Under the pieces are notes generated by a model. It was not told the origin of the DNA, did no database searches, and saw only the letters and a list, made by a program, of their open reading frames with translations. A stretch of DNA of 48,539 nucleotides from Bacteroidales bacterium. GTDB lineage: Bacteria; Bacteroidota; Bacteroidia; Bacteroidales; Paludibacteraceae. Shown piece after piece: positions 7,960 through 16,279 of this stretch; position 1 is the stretch's first letter, and the number at the start of each line of letters is the position of its first letter. The DNA lies in NCBI GenBank assembly GCA_900769555.1, contig CAAGHA010000190.1, forward strand, positions 1 through 48,539, in the 5' to 3' direction. A program made the position numbers and the translations under genes.

Positions 7960-8613
7960 ATGGCAGAGAAAAAGTTTTATGTGGTTTGGGAGGGTCATAT
8001 CCCGGGTGTTTATGATACTTGGGAAGCTTGTAAGGAACAGGTGTATCGTTGTCCGAGCGCAAAGTACAAATCTTTTCCTTCGTATGAAAAGGCTGTAAAG
8101 GCTTTTGAAAGAGGCTATGAAGGGTATGTTTCTGCCGGAAAATGTCAATTGGTATCCGAATTGGTGAAGAAAGTCTTACCAACAACTCCCGAGGCATTGT
8201 CGCATCCTCCGCTTGAAAATGCGTTGGCTGTGGATGCTGCATGTAGTGGAAATCCCGGGAAGATGGAATACCAAGGTGTTTATGTGGGAAATCGGCAACG
8301 TCTTTTTCATGTCGGGCCTATGGATCAAGGAACTAATAATATTGGAGAGTTTTTAGCGTTAGTACATGGATTGGCTTATTTAAAAAAGAATAATTTTAAT
8401 ATGCCGATTTATACTGATAGTGCAAATGCTATTGCTTGGGTGCGTCAAAAAAAATGTAATACAAAATTAGAGCGGACAGAGGTGAATCGACCTATTTTTG
8501 ATTTGATAGAACGTGCCGAAAAGTGGTTGCAAACCAATAGTTATCAAACGCAGATTCTGAAGTGGGAAACCTCTATTTGGGGAGAAATTCCCGCTGACTT
8601 CGGAAGAAAATAA
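7960..8613 (+). CDS. Ribonuclease H with N-terminal viroplasmin domain
   Basis: A protein of 217 residues. Residues 5-57 form a viroplasmin (caulimovirus VI) domain (FYVVWEGHIPGVYDTWEAC ... FPSYEKAVKAFERG), which binds RNA/DNA hybrids in RNase H1-type enzymes. The RNase H fold follows with the metal-binding residues Asp92 (VDAACSGNPG), Glu130 (NNIGEFLAL) and Asp153 (YTDSANA), and a fourth acidic residue, Asp213 (ADFGRK), at the C-terminus. It cleaves the RNA strand of RNA/DNA hybrids in the cytosol. Second gene of the argE-gldA operon, 13 bases before gldA. Confidence 0.9.
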   Translation: MAEKKFYVVWEGHIPGVYDTWEACKEQVYRCPSAKYKSFPSYEKAVKAFERGYEGYVSAGKCQLVSELVKKVLPTTPEALSHPPLENALAVDAACSGNPGKMEYQGVYVGNRQRLFHVGPMDQGTNNIGEFLALVHGLAYLKKNNFNMPIYTDSANAIAWVRQKKCNTKLERTEVNRPIFDLIERAEKWLQTNSYQTQILKWETSIWGEIPADFGRK

Positions 8614-8626
8614 ATAAAAAAATTGT

Positions 8627-9532
8627 ATGTCTATTTCTGTATCACATATTTATAAAAGTTATGGGAAACAGCAAGTGTTAAACGACTTGAGTTTTTCAAT
8701 TAATAGTGGAGAAATTGTAGGCTTTTTAGGTAACAATGGTGCCGGAAAATCTACTACAATGAAAATTATTACCGGGTACATAAATGCAGATTCCGGGTCT
8801 GTGGAGGTTTGCGGAATAGATGTTCGTAAATCTCCTTTAGAAACGCATCGTTTGATTGGCTATTTGCCTGAGCATAACCCTATTTATCCGGATATGTACG
8901 TGAAGGAGTATCTCTCTTTTGTGGCAGGATTGTATAAGTTGGGTTCAAAGAGTAAAGAGCGAGTTGATGAAATGATTGAGAAAACCGGGTTGGTAAGAGA
9001 ATACAAGAAAAAAATCGGAACCTTATCGAAAGGTTATAGGCAACGAGTTGGTTTGGCTCAAGCTTTAATTCCTAATCCACAAGTGTTGATTTTGGACGAG
9101 CCGACAACAGGATTGGATCCTAATCAAATTGTAGAGGTGAGAGATTTGATAAAGGAGGTAGGGAAAGAGAAAACAGTTATGCTTTCTACTCATATTATGC
9201 AGGAGGTCTCTGCAATTTGTGATAGGGTGATTATACTCAATAAAGGTCAAATTGTAGTGGATGAAAAAGAACCATTGGTAACTTCGATGGCTCCTGCCGG
9301 GACTCACTCTGTCTTGGCCGAATTTTTAACAGAACAACCACTTGAAATTTTGGCTGCTCTACCAAAAGTCAAGCATGTAAAATCTCTCGGTAACAATCTT
9401 TATTTATTTGATTGTGAAGAAGATATTCGAAGAAATATTTTTGATTATGCTGTAAATTCTCGATCTACATTGCTTACATTAAAGCTAAATGAGAGGTCGA
9501 TGGAAGAGGTGTTTAGAGAGATGACAAAATAG
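8627..9532 (+). CDS. gldA: GldA-type ABC transporter ATP-binding protein
   Basis: An ABC ATPase of 301 residues with Walker A GNNGAGKST (residues 35-43), signature LSKGYRQRVG, Walker B LILDEPTTGLD and a switch histidine in STHIMQE. The closest family is GldA, the ATPase of the gliding-motility transporter GldAFG of Flavobacterium, which also occurs in non-gliding Bacteroidales. No gldF or gldG permease gene follows in this window: the next gene is frr after a 185-base gap. So the transmembrane partner must be elsewhere or different. Last gene of the argE-rnh-gldA operon. Confidence 0.8.
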   Translation: MSISVSHIYKSYGKQQVLNDLSFSINSGEIVGFLGNNGAGKSTTMKIITGYINADSGSVEVCGIDVRKSPLETHRLIGYLPEHNPIYPDMYVKEYLSFVAGLYKLGSKSKERVDEMIEKTGLVREYKKKIGTLSKGYRQRVGLAQALIPNPQVLILDEPTTGLDPNQIVEVRDLIKEVGKEKTVMLSTHIMQEVSAICDRVIILNKGQIVVDEKEPLVTSMAPAGTHSVLAEFLTEQPLEILAALPKVKHVKSLGNNLYLFDCEEDIRRNIFDYAVNSRSTLLTLKLNERSMEEVFREMTK

Positions 9533-9673
9533 TAATCGAGGGAAGAAATAACAATTCATTGGTCAAAATAGTTGCGATTGAAAATTAGGGGTAAAAAGCA
9601 ACAAACGATTGCTAAATAGATTATTTAATAAAAAATTAAACCCTCATCATAATGATTTATTGATTGAATTGTT

Positions 9674-9681
9674 TATTTTTG
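9674..9681 (+). promoter_or_regulatory. -7 promoter element upstream of frr
   Basis: TATTTTTG fits TAnnTTTG and lies 36 bases before the frr start. No TTG element stands at the usual distance, so the -33 part is weak. Confidence 0.5.
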
Positions 9682-9717
9682 CGCAAAATTCAACAAAAAA
9701 ATAAATTTTAGAATAAA

Positions 9718-10278
9718 ATGGCAGAAGTTAATCAGTACTATAAAGTAGCAGAAGAGAAGATGGAACAAGCCGTTCTACATTTAGATGATGCCTTGGCACA
9801 TATTAGAGCGGGAAAGGCGAATGTTCGTATTTTGGATGCAGTAAGAGTTGAATATTACGGAAGTGTTGTTCCTTTGTCTAATGTTTCGACAATTACGACT
9901 CCGGATGCAAGAACAATCTCTATCCAGCCTTGGGAGAAGAAGATGATTGCAGATATTGAAAGAGCAATCTTAAATTCTGAGGTGGGAATTACTCCGGAGA
10001 ATAATGGAGAAATAATTCGTTTGACTATTCCGTCTTTAACAGAGGAGCGTAGAAAGGCTTTGGTGAAACAAACTAAGGGTGAGGGTGAAGATGCAAAAAT
10101 CAGTATTCGTAATGCTCGTCGTGATGCGATTGATGGATTAAAGAAGGAGATTAAGAATGGATTGGCAGAGGATGTTGAAAAAGATGCAGAGAATGAAGTT
10201 CAAAAAATCCACGACCGATATATTAAGAAAGTAGAGGAGTTGCTTTCTGCAAAAGAGCGTGAGATTATGACTGTTTAG
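9718..10278 (+). CDS. frr: Ribosome recycling factor
   Basis: A protein of 186 residues, the standard length. The sequence shows the family throughout: helical domain start (YYKVAEEKMEQAVLHLDDAL), the beta domain (VEYYGSVVPLSNVSTITTPD, ISIQPWEKKMI) and the signature EERRKALVKQTKGEGEDAK followed by the long C-terminal helices. It works with EF-G to split the post-termination ribosome. The rsgA gene begins 10 bases downstream, so two ribosome-associated genes are co-transcribed. Confidence 0.97.
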   Translation: MAEVNQYYKVAEEKMEQAVLHLDDALAHIRAGKANVRILDAVRVEYYGSVVPLSNVSTITTPDARTISIQPWEKKMIADIERAILNSEVGITPENNGEIIRLTIPSLTEERRKALVKQTKGEGEDAKISIRNARRDAIDGLKKEIKNGLAEDVEKDAENEVQKIHDRYIKKVEELLSAKEREIMTV

Positions 10279-10288
10279 TACCGTTCAG

Positions 10289-11212
10289 ATGCAAGGATTA
10301 GTTATTCGAAATACGGGAAGTTCGTATATGGTTAAGACGGACAACTCTTTGGTTTATGAGTGTAGAGTAAAGGGGAATTTTCGTATTAAAGGGATAAAGA
10401 GTACAAGCCCGGTTGCCGTAGGCGATCGGGTTTCTTTTGTTGTTATGGAAGATGGGATTGGATGGATTACAGAGATTGAGGAACGAAAGAATTATATCGT
10501 TCGCCGTCCGGCTAATTTGTCCAAACAGTTGCATATAATTGCTGCGAATGTAGATCAACTGATATTGGTTGTAACCATTAAGCATCCGGAGACGTCAACT
10601 GTCTTTATAGATAGAGTTTTAGCCACTGCTGAGGCATATAGAATTCCTGCAACTCTTGTTGTTAATAAGTGCGATTTGTATAGTGACGAGGAGTGGGAGT
10701 ACTTAAATATGTTGAGAATTTTGTATGAGGGAATAGGGTATGGATTTATAGTAGTATCAGCCGAAACAGGAGAGAATGTAGATGAGTTAAAAAGAAGGTT
10801 GAATGGGAAAATATCTGTTTTATCAGGCAATTCAGGTGTAGGGAAATCCTCTTTGATAAATTCAATATCTTCTGATATTACTGTTAAAACAGGAGAAATC
10901 TCAAACATTCATGACAAAGGAATGCATACCACTACATTTTCAGAGATGTTTGAAATTGCACAGGATACCTATTTGATTGATACACCGGGAGTTAAAGGTT
11001 TTGGAACAATCGATTTTAAAAAGGAAGAGGTTAGTCATTATTTTCCGGAGATTTTCAGGATTTCAGAAAATTGTCGATTTGGGAATTGTATGCACCTCAA
11101 AGAACCCGGATGTGCTGTAAAAGCAGCATTGGATGAGCACTATATCAGTGAGTCTCGCTATAATAGCTATTTAAGTATCTTGGAAGATTGCGACGAAGGA
11201 AAATATAGATAA
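10289..11212 (+). CDS. rsgA: Ribosome small-subunit-dependent GTPase A
   Basis: A protein of 307 residues with the circularly permuted GTPase order typical of RsgA: OB-fold at about 1-75, G4 NKCD (126-129), then G1 GNSGVGKSS (180-188), switch region TTTF (214-217) and G3 DTPG (231-234). The zinc knuckle follows as Cys262, Cys267, His269 and Cys275. It checks late maturation of the 30S subunit. It is translated with frr. Confidence 0.97.
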   Translation: MQGLVIRNTGSSYMVKTDNSLVYECRVKGNFRIKGIKSTSPVAVGDRVSFVVMEDGIGWITEIEERKNYIVRRPANLSKQLHIIAANVDQLILVVTIKHPETSTVFIDRVLATAEAYRIPATLVVNKCDLYSDEEWEYLNMLRILYEGIGYGFIVVSAETGENVDELKRRLNGKISVLSGNSGVGKSSLINSISSDITVKTGEISNIHDKGMHTTTFSEMFEIAQDTYLIDTPGVKGFGTIDFKKEEVSHYFPEIFRISENCRFGNCMHLKEPGCAVKAALDEHYISESRYNSYLSILEDCDEGKYR

Positions 11213-11224
11213 ATTATAGGCACT

Positions 11225-11363
11225 TTTATAACCAGGTTGAGATGATATTGAAGAGCATTTTGCGTAGTTTGATTTTATCTATTAACGAGCGGTTGTTGTA
11301 ACTAATTGAATATGATGGATATAAGCAAAATCAATTCAAAACCATCCGAAATATAATTTGTGA
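11225..11363. repeat. Dispersed intergenic repeat B, copy 1
   Basis: This segment aligns over most of its length with 44380-44515. Shared blocks in the same order are GATGAT-TTGAAGAGC / GAAATGATTGCGAAGAGC, AACGAGCGG / AAGGAGCGA, ATATAAGCAAAATC / ATATAAGCAATATG, AATTCAAAACCATCCGAA / AATTCAAGGCATCCGAA, and ATAATTTGT / AGAATTTATT. It fills the gap between rsgA and the kinase gene and has no coding potential. Confidence 0.65.
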
Positions 11364-11452
11364 CAAAAATGAAAATCGCAATTTATAGTAGTTTCCCAAG
11401 ATAATAGTAATTTATGAAGGTTACCTATTGATATCGATAAATATAGTAGAAT

Positions 11453-12607
11453 ATGCGAAATACGTTGTCTGATTTCAAATACATTAAAATAGTATTTACT
11501 ATTTTGGCTGTTTTGATTGTTGCTCTTTCTGTTTATTATTCCAATAAATTGGCAGATGACATGGCAGAGGAGGAACGTCAGCGTATGGATTTATGGGCAG
11601 AAGCAACCCGACGATTAGTGTCGGATGTAGAGGGGACGGATTTATCTTTTATATTAAAAGTTATAGAGGGGAATAACTCTATTCCCGTTTTGGTTGCCGA
11701 TGAAAATGGAGATGTGTTGGTCTATCGCAATATAGACGTACCAGAAACAAACAAAGAAAAATTTTTTCAAGATGCAATTGTAGAATTTAAGGCGGTGCAT
11801 GAGCCAATAGTGGTTGCAATAGATAATCAGACACATCATTACCTCTATTATGATGATTCGTTATTGTTGAGGAAATTAGCCTACTATCCCTACGTTCAAG
11901 TTGGTTTAGTGAGTGCTTTTTTTTGTTTGTTATTGTTCTTTTTTGCCAGTGCTAAAAAATCTGAGCAAAATCGAGTTTGGGTAGGACTTTCCAAAGAGAC
12001 GGCACATCAGTTAGGGACGCCGATATCATCGTTAATGGCTTGGGTTGAGTTGATAAAAGAGACAGGTATGGAGCAATCGTACTTACCCGAGATGGAGAAA
12101 GATGTGGAGCGGTTGCGTGTGATTGCAGAACGTTTTTCAAAAGTAGGTTCAGTACCCGAAAAAGAGTCGGTTCTCCTCAATGAATTATTAGAAAATTCGT
12201 TGAATTATATGCAAAAAAGAACCTCGTCAAAGATTCATATTATGTCTCGATATATAAATTGTGGAGAGGTGTTTGTTCAGTTGAATCCCCCTTTGTTTCA
12301 GTGGGTAATAGAGAATTTATGTAAGAATGCCATTGATGCCATTTCAGATTCAGGAGAGATAGTGTTTGAAGTCAGAGAAGATGGGAAACAGGTTATAATT
12401 GATGTAGCTGATACCGGCAAAGGGATTCCGAAATCCAAATTTAAGACAGTTTTTCAGCCCGGATATACAACAAAGATGCGAGGATGGGGTTTGGGATTGT
12501 CATTAGTAAAACGTATTGTGGAAGAGTATCATAACGGAAAAATATATGTTTTGCGTTCAGAGTTGAACAAAGGGACATGTTTTCGTGTTATTTTAGATAA
12601 AAAGTAG
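11453..12607 (+). CDS. Membrane sensor histidine kinase, PorY-like
   Basis: A protein of 384 residues. One membrane helix lies at about 11-29, a periplasmic sensor region at 30-145, and a second helix at 147-166. There is little linker before the H-box KETAHQLGTPISSL with His185. ATP-binding motifs follow: N-box with Asn292 (ENLCKNAIDAI), G1 DTGKGIP (320-326) and G2 GWGLGLS (344-350). PorY of Porphyromonas gingivalis, the kinase that acts with PorX to control T9SS genes, has the same size, topology and H-box style, and a PorX gene lies at 26563. The assignment to PorY is by resemblance only; other orphan kinases share this layout. It sits alone after repeat B. Confidence 0.75.
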   Translation: MRNTLSDFKYIKIVFTILAVLIVALSVYYSNKLADDMAEEERQRMDLWAEATRRLVSDVEGTDLSFILKVIEGNNSIPVLVADENGDVLVYRNIDVPETNKEKFFQDAIVEFKAVHEPIVVAIDNQTHHYLYYDDSLLLRKLAYYPYVQVGLVSAFFCLLLFFFASAKKSEQNRVWVGLSKETAHQLGTPISSLMAWVELIKETGMEQSYLPEMEKDVERLRVIAERFSKVGSVPEKESVLLNELLENSLNYMQKRTSSKIHIMSRYINCGEVFVQLNPPLFQWVIENLCKNAIDAISDSGEIVFEVREDGKQVIIDVADTGKGIPKSKFKTVFQPGYTTKMRGWGLGLSLVKRIVEEYHNGKIYVLRSELNKGTCFRVILDKK

Positions 12608-12776
12608 AACGCATTCCTGAAAAAATAGTAGAAAAATTATGTTTTTAGGAGAGTGTTCTTACAATTTTTAAGAAAAGATATTATTGTAAGTATTTGATTG
12701 TTAAACAGTTATTTTGCAAAGTAGTAAAAAAGTGAAAAATGAGACCCTAAAAGACTCATTATATCGTTAATTTTTG

Positions 12777-12784
12777 TAACTTTG
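12777..12784 (+). promoter_or_regulatory. -7 promoter element for the DUF177-rpmF operon
   Basis: TAACTTTG fits TAnnTTTG and ends 26 bases before the GTG start. No TTG stands at the usual upstream distance. Confidence 0.55.
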
Positions 12785-12810
12785 CGAAGTTTTTAAAATC
12801 CTTATGTGAA

Positions 12811-13389
12811 GTGGGAAGATTTGGAATGTATAACATCCCTTTGAAGGATTTGGAGCAAGGGATTCATGAATACAAGTATTTGTTGGAAGACAAATTCTTT
12901 GAGGATATAGATGCTCCGATGGTAAAGAAAGGTCATGTGAATGTAGAGGTAAAGGTTAATCGCAATTCGCATGCGTTTGAGATGGATTTTGAAATCGATG
13001 GAGTTGTTAAAGTTCCGTGTGACAGATGTTTGGCTGATATGGATTTATCGATATCGACGCAAGAGCATTTGACAGTGAAGTTTGGCGACTCGTTTTCAGA
13101 GGAGAGTGAAACCATAGTTGTGGTTCCAGAGACTGAGGGCGCGATAAATTTGGCATGGTTTATATACGAATTTATTGCATTGTGTGTTCCGATTCGGAAT
13201 GTACATCCTGTGGGTCAGTGTTCAAAGAGTATGGTTTCTAAACTGAGGAAACATTTGATTGTGGAAAAAGGTGAGGATGATTCTGACTTTATGGATGATT
13301 TAGGTGAGTATGATGAGGAGCATGAAGAGGTCGAGCAGCGAACAGACCCACGATGGGACGAATTAAAAAAATTACTAGATAATAACTAA
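12811..13389 (+). CDS. DUF177 / YceD-family protein
   Basis: A protein of 192 residues. I chose the GTG at 12811 over the ATG at 12826 because Bacteroidales homologues, as I recall them, begin MGKF-x-x-YNIPLK, matching MGRFGMYNIPLK here. The core has the CDRCL motif and ends in an acidic tail (EYDEEHEEVEQRTDPRWDEL), both typical. The family (DUF177, formerly linked to 23S rRNA accumulation) is nearly always encoded just before rpmF, as here, 18 bases upstream. In many bacteria fabH and plsX follow rpmF; here they do not. Confidence 0.9.
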   Translation: MGRFGMYNIPLKDLEQGIHEYKYLLEDKFFEDIDAPMVKKGHVNVEVKVNRNSHAFEMDFEIDGVVKVPCDRCLADMDLSISTQEHLTVKFGDSFSEESETIVVVPETEGAINLAWFIYEFIALCVPIRNVHPVGQCSKSMVSKLRKHLIVEKGEDDSDFMDDLGEYDEEHEEVEQRTDPRWDELKKLLDNN

Positions 13390-13407
13390 TTAAAATTAAT
13401 AAATAAA

Positions 13408-13593
13408 ATGGCACATCCTAAGCGAAGACAAGGTAAATCAAGAGGAGCAAAGAGAAGAACTCATTATAAGGCTGAGGCTCCAACATTGGCAGTATGCCCT
13501 AACTGTGGTGCGTTGTATTTGTATCACAGAGTTTGTGGCGAGTGTGGTTTTTACCGCGGTGTAGTTGCTATCGAAAAAGAGGCAGCTGTTTAA
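13408..13593 (+). CDS. rpmF: 50S ribosomal protein L32
   Basis: A protein of 61 residues starting MAHPKRRQGKSRGAKRRTHY. A zinc-binding set of four cysteines is present (Cys30, Cys33, Cys43, Cys46), so this is the zinc-containing form. It is a structural protein of the large ribosomal subunit. Co-transcribed with the DUF177 gene and followed by a terminator-like hairpin at 13613-13650. Confidence 0.97.
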   Translation: MAHPKRRQGKSRGAKRRTHYKAEAPTLAVCPNCGALYLYHRVCGECGFYRGVVAIEKEAAV

Positions 13594-13612
13594 TTTAGAG
13601 AAGATTCTTTGA

Positions 13613-13650
13613 AAAAAAAGGGGAGGTCCTATTGGGTTTCCCCAATTTTT
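13613..13650 (+). terminator. Probable intrinsic terminator after rpmF
   Basis: A-tract, then GGGGA (13620-13624) pairing with TCCCC (13639-13643), followed by AATTTTT. The stem is short (5 bp) with a 14-base loop, extended weakly by the A- and T-tracts. Confidence 0.6.
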
Positions 13651-13673
13651 CGTTTTCTTACTTAATCTTTTTT

Positions 13674-14291
13674 ATGCTGAAGTTGTTTTTAGTAAGGCAC
13701 GGGCAAACATTCTGGAATGTTGAGAAGCGAATCCAAGGTCAGGCAGAGTCTGATTTGACTGATGAGGGGATTCGTCAGGCTCAACTTTTGGGAATGCGGT
13801 TGAGAGGAGAAGTGTTTGACCATATTTATGTCAGCCCTCTTAGACGAACTATGCAAACTTTGAATGCAATGGCTGTTAGTTCATCTGTTCCTGTGACGCA
13901 AGATGAGAGATTGATGGAGATTTACATGGGAGATTGGCAGGGAAAGTTGGTAGAAGATCTTAAAAGAGATTATCCGGAGGAGATTGATAGCTTTTGGCAT
14001 ACTCCTCATAAATTTTATAGAGAATCGTGTGAAACTTATCAAGAGGTATATAATAGGGGTGTTTCGTTCGTCCGTTCATTAATGTCAAAACATAAATCAG
14101 GTGTTGTTTTAGTGATTACTCACGGGGCTTTTTTGAAAATTCTTTATACCTATTTTCGTTATATGCAACTTTATGATGTACCCTTGGTTGATCATCCATT
14201 CTCTACTGCTTTGTCTGTTGTTGAGTGGAATGGAGGTCTATGGAATATGCTTTCTTGGAATGATACTATTCATTTGGAGGCTCAATTTTGA
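13674..14291 (+). CDS. Histidine phosphatase family protein
   Basis: The ATG at 13674 is chosen because the upstream in-frame ATG at 13632 lies inside the rpmF terminator and adds residues not seen in the family. The 205-residue protein begins with MLKLFLVRHGQTFWNVEKRI, which contains the phosphohistidine RHG motif (Arg8, His9). The second core histidine is in LVITHGAF. It belongs to the phosphoglycerate mutase-like branch; candidates include alpha-ribazole phosphatase (CobC) or a general phosphatase, and context does not decide. Its last ten bases overlap the 3' end of the convergent Sel1 gene. Confidence 0.88.
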   Translation: MLKLFLVRHGQTFWNVEKRIQGQAESDLTDEGIRQAQLLGMRLRGEVFDHIYVSPLRRTMQTLNAMAVSSSVPVTQDERLMEIYMGDWQGKLVEDLKRDYPEEIDSFWHTPHKFYRESCETYQEVYNRGVSFVRSLMSKHKSGVVLVITHGAFLKILYTYFRYMQLYDVPLVDHPFSTALSVVEWNGGLWNMLSWNDTIHLEAQF

Positions 14292-15115
14292 AGACTTTCA
14301 GACTCTCTAAAATCCGTCTCTAATCTTTTCTTGGCTGCTTTAAATCCTTGTTCCGCTGCAAGCCTGAACCACTTTTCTGCTTCTGTCATATCTTGAGAGA
14401 CTCCTGTACCATTTTGATAACAAACACCAAGATTAAATTGGGATAGTACATAACCTTGTTGAGCAGAGAGTTTGAACCATTTTACCATTTCTGAAAAGTC
14501 TTGTTCAACCCCTACACCTTCCATATAGCATGTTCCTATATTATGTTGTGCTTCCGGACAGTTTTGTTTCGCTGATCGTTTGTACCACTCTAACGCTTTT
14601 GAGTAGTCTTGTAATTCGCCTATACTATATCGGTAAATTGATCCCATGTCATTTTGAGCTATCGCATTACCTTGTTCTGCTGAAAGTAGAATCCATTTTT
14701 TTGCAGATAGATAATCTTGGGGTACGCCAAAACCGGCCAAATAACATCGTCCAAGATTATATTGAGCCTCTGCATTACCCTGTTCTGCAGAACGTCTGTA
14801 CCACTTAGCTGCTTCCGACCAAATCTGAGGTACACCGGTTCCTGTTTGATAGCTAACTCCTAAATTATATTGAGCTTCTGCATAGCCTTGTTCCGCAGAA
14901 AGCCTGAACCACCTTGCTGCTTCTGTATAGTTTTGAGAAACTCCTATTCCGTCTCGATAACAGATGCCAAGATTATTTTGAGCCTTAGCATCTCCTCTTT
15001 CTGCAAAAATTCTATACCAACCAGCCTTGTATCCGGAAGTACATCCGGTATGCAATCCTATGATTACTATTAATAACACACTTCCGGCGCGCCTTAAAAT
15101 CTTTTTTGCTGACAT
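14282..15115 (-). CDS. Sel1-repeat lipoprotein
   Basis: A protein of 277 residues with a lipobox ending at HTGC (residue 25). Six near-perfect Sel1-like repeats of 36 residues follow (for example AQYNLGVSYQTGTGVPQ with AAKWYRRSAEQG) and then a partial seventh. The repeats form an alpha-solenoid that scaffolds protein contacts. It is expected to be anchored in the periplasm or on the cell surface. The sequence of repeats 1, 2, 3 and 6 is very similar, suggesting recent internal duplication. It converges on and overlaps the phosphatase gene by ten bases. Confidence 0.9.
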   Translation of the reverse strand: MSAKKILRRAGSVLLIVIIGLHTGCTSGYKAGWYRIFAERGDAKAQNNLGICYRDGIGVSQNYTEAARWFRLSAEQGYAEAQYNLGVSYQTGTGVPQIWSEAAKWYRRSAEQGNAEAQYNLGRCYLAGFGVPQDYLSAKKWILLSAEQGNAIAQNDMGSIYRYSIGELQDYSKALEWYKRSAKQNCPEAQHNIGTCYMEGVGVEQDFSEMVKWFKLSAQQGYVLSQFNLGVCYQNGTGVSQDMTEAEKWFRLAAEQGFKAAKKRLETDFRESESLQN

Positions 15116-15187
15116 AATTATTTGTTTTACCCCTATATTTCTATCTAAAATGGTTTATGGTTGTTAATAGCCATTCTTAAACACATG

Positions 15188-15195
15188 CAAAGATA
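15188..15195 (-). promoter_or_regulatory. -7 promoter element for the Sel1 lipoprotein gene
   Basis: Reading leftwards, TATCTTTG matches TAnnTTTG and lies 72 bases before the start codon. No clear TTG partner. Confidence 0.5.
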
Positions 15196-15294
15196 CAAAA
15201 TAATAATTTATAAGATATATAGTTAAGATTAAGGAGGAAGCGCTAATGTAAAAATACTACATAGGAGAAATCTTTCGCATACAAATATGAAAAA

Positions 15295-15310
15295 AAAAAT
15301 CTAGATTTTT
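15295..15310. repeat. 16-bp palindrome
   Basis: AAAAATCTAGATTTTT is perfectly self-complementary. It lies in the 690-base gap between the Sel1 gene and cassette 2, with no gene immediately beside it. Confidence 0.6.
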
Positions 15311-15378
15311 GGGTGTTTGTTTAGTATCTAGGAGATAATTTAGCATGTCTACGTTAGATATTAATTTTATGTAGATCG

Positions 15379-15545
15379 TGAAAAAGATAAACTTATCGGT
15401 TCTTTTTGATTTTCTCCAACTTGCAGTTTGTCAATCGGTCACAGTGCCTGCACCGCTCTATTCATTTGCACAGTAACCAGCTTGAAATAAAATCAAAAAT
15501 TCCTTGAAATGATTTTATAGAACCTACCTTAAGAAGATTATTTTT
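15379..15545. repeat. Dispersed intergenic repeat C, long copy, with structured GC-richer core
   Basis: Outer arms TTTTTGATTTT (15403-15413) and AAAATCAAAAA (15489-15499) are inverted copies. Between them an imperfect dyad pairs GGTCACAGTGC with GCACAGTAACC (9 of 11) around a GC-richer loop. The flanks (AGATAAACTT on the left, TAGAACCTACCTT on the right) recur at 29061-29121 without the core. The rest of the 15116-15802 gap has no coding frame. An RNA role is possible but not shown. Confidence 0.5.
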
Positions 15546-15689
15546 GTTTTTAGGTGTGTGGTTTTAATATTACATCTATTTCTGTATTTGTTTGATAATT
15601 AATATAGTAGTTTATAGTATAAAATTTTTGATAGTTGGATTTTCTTATATTTTAGTTGAATTATCCTATATTTTCTTCTCTTATGAACT

Positions 15690-15697
15690 TATTTTTG
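15690..15697 (+). promoter_or_regulatory. -7 promoter element for cassette 2
   Basis: TATTTTTG fits TAnnTTTG, 105 bases before the first start codon of the two-gene cassette. No well-placed TTG was found. Confidence 0.45.
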
Positions 15698-15802
15698 TAG
15701 CGTAAATCAATCGTTAGTTGAATGAATTGTTTTTACGAGTTTTATGTAATAATGGTAGTGTTGATTAAATGACGGTATCTATAGAAAAAAATAATACTAA
15801 TA

Positions 15803-16279
15803 ATGAAAAACATGAATATTAAACGTTACTTTATTTTACTTCTAATGATTTTTACTTGTGCGGTGGTTTCTCATGCCGAGTTTTTGGTTGTTGAAGCAAA
15901 TACAGGAGAGAAAACCTTCTATGATTTAGGTGAAAATCCGGTAATTACTTGTAAGGATGATCTTTATCAAGTAAAGTGTGAAAATGCAACCCTTGAATTG
16001 AGTATAGCGGATGTGAGGAAATATTATTTCCAAGCAGAGTCAACCGACCTAGAGTCTGTTCTTTCGTTAAACGAAATTTTTATAAAAGCTTCAAAAGAGG
16101 GTGTTTCCATAAAAAACGGAGAACCTGGAACCCGTGTAATAATTTATTCTTTGGATGGAGTCCAAAAGGGAGATTTTAAGATTTCATCAGATGGAACATT
16201 AGAGATTTCTTTGGATGCTTATCCCCAAGGTGTTTATGTAGTTAAATCCGATAGAAAAACCATTAAAATTATCAAATAA
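15803..16279 (+). CDS. Small secreted protein with T9SS-like C-terminal tail (cassette 2, first gene)
   Basis: A protein of 158 residues with a signal peptide (KRYFILLLMIFTCAVVSHA). ATG 15803 and ATG 15812 are both possible starts. The mature part has the same two sections as the protein at 175-648: an N-terminal section ending ADVRKYYFQ, and a C-terminal section (VIIYSLDGVQKGDF to GVYVVKSDRKTIKIIK) that looks like a T9SS type A sorting domain. No catalytic or binding domain stands between them. Its TAA stop and the next ATG share one base (TAATG), which indicates translational coupling to the hydrolase gene. Function unknown. Confidence 0.8.
   Translation: MKNMNIKRYFILLLMIFTCAVVSHAEFLVVEANTGEKTFYDLGENPVITCKDDLYQVKCENATLELSIADVRKYYFQAESTDLESVLSLNEIFIKASKEGVSIKNGEPGTRVIIYSLDGVQKGDFKISSDGTLEISLDAYPQGVYVVKSDRKTIKIIK

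Noticed and set aside
15116..15802. Hidden small gene in the 690-base gap
   Set aside because: All frames are broken by stops within a few tens of codons and no start with coding-like composition was found.
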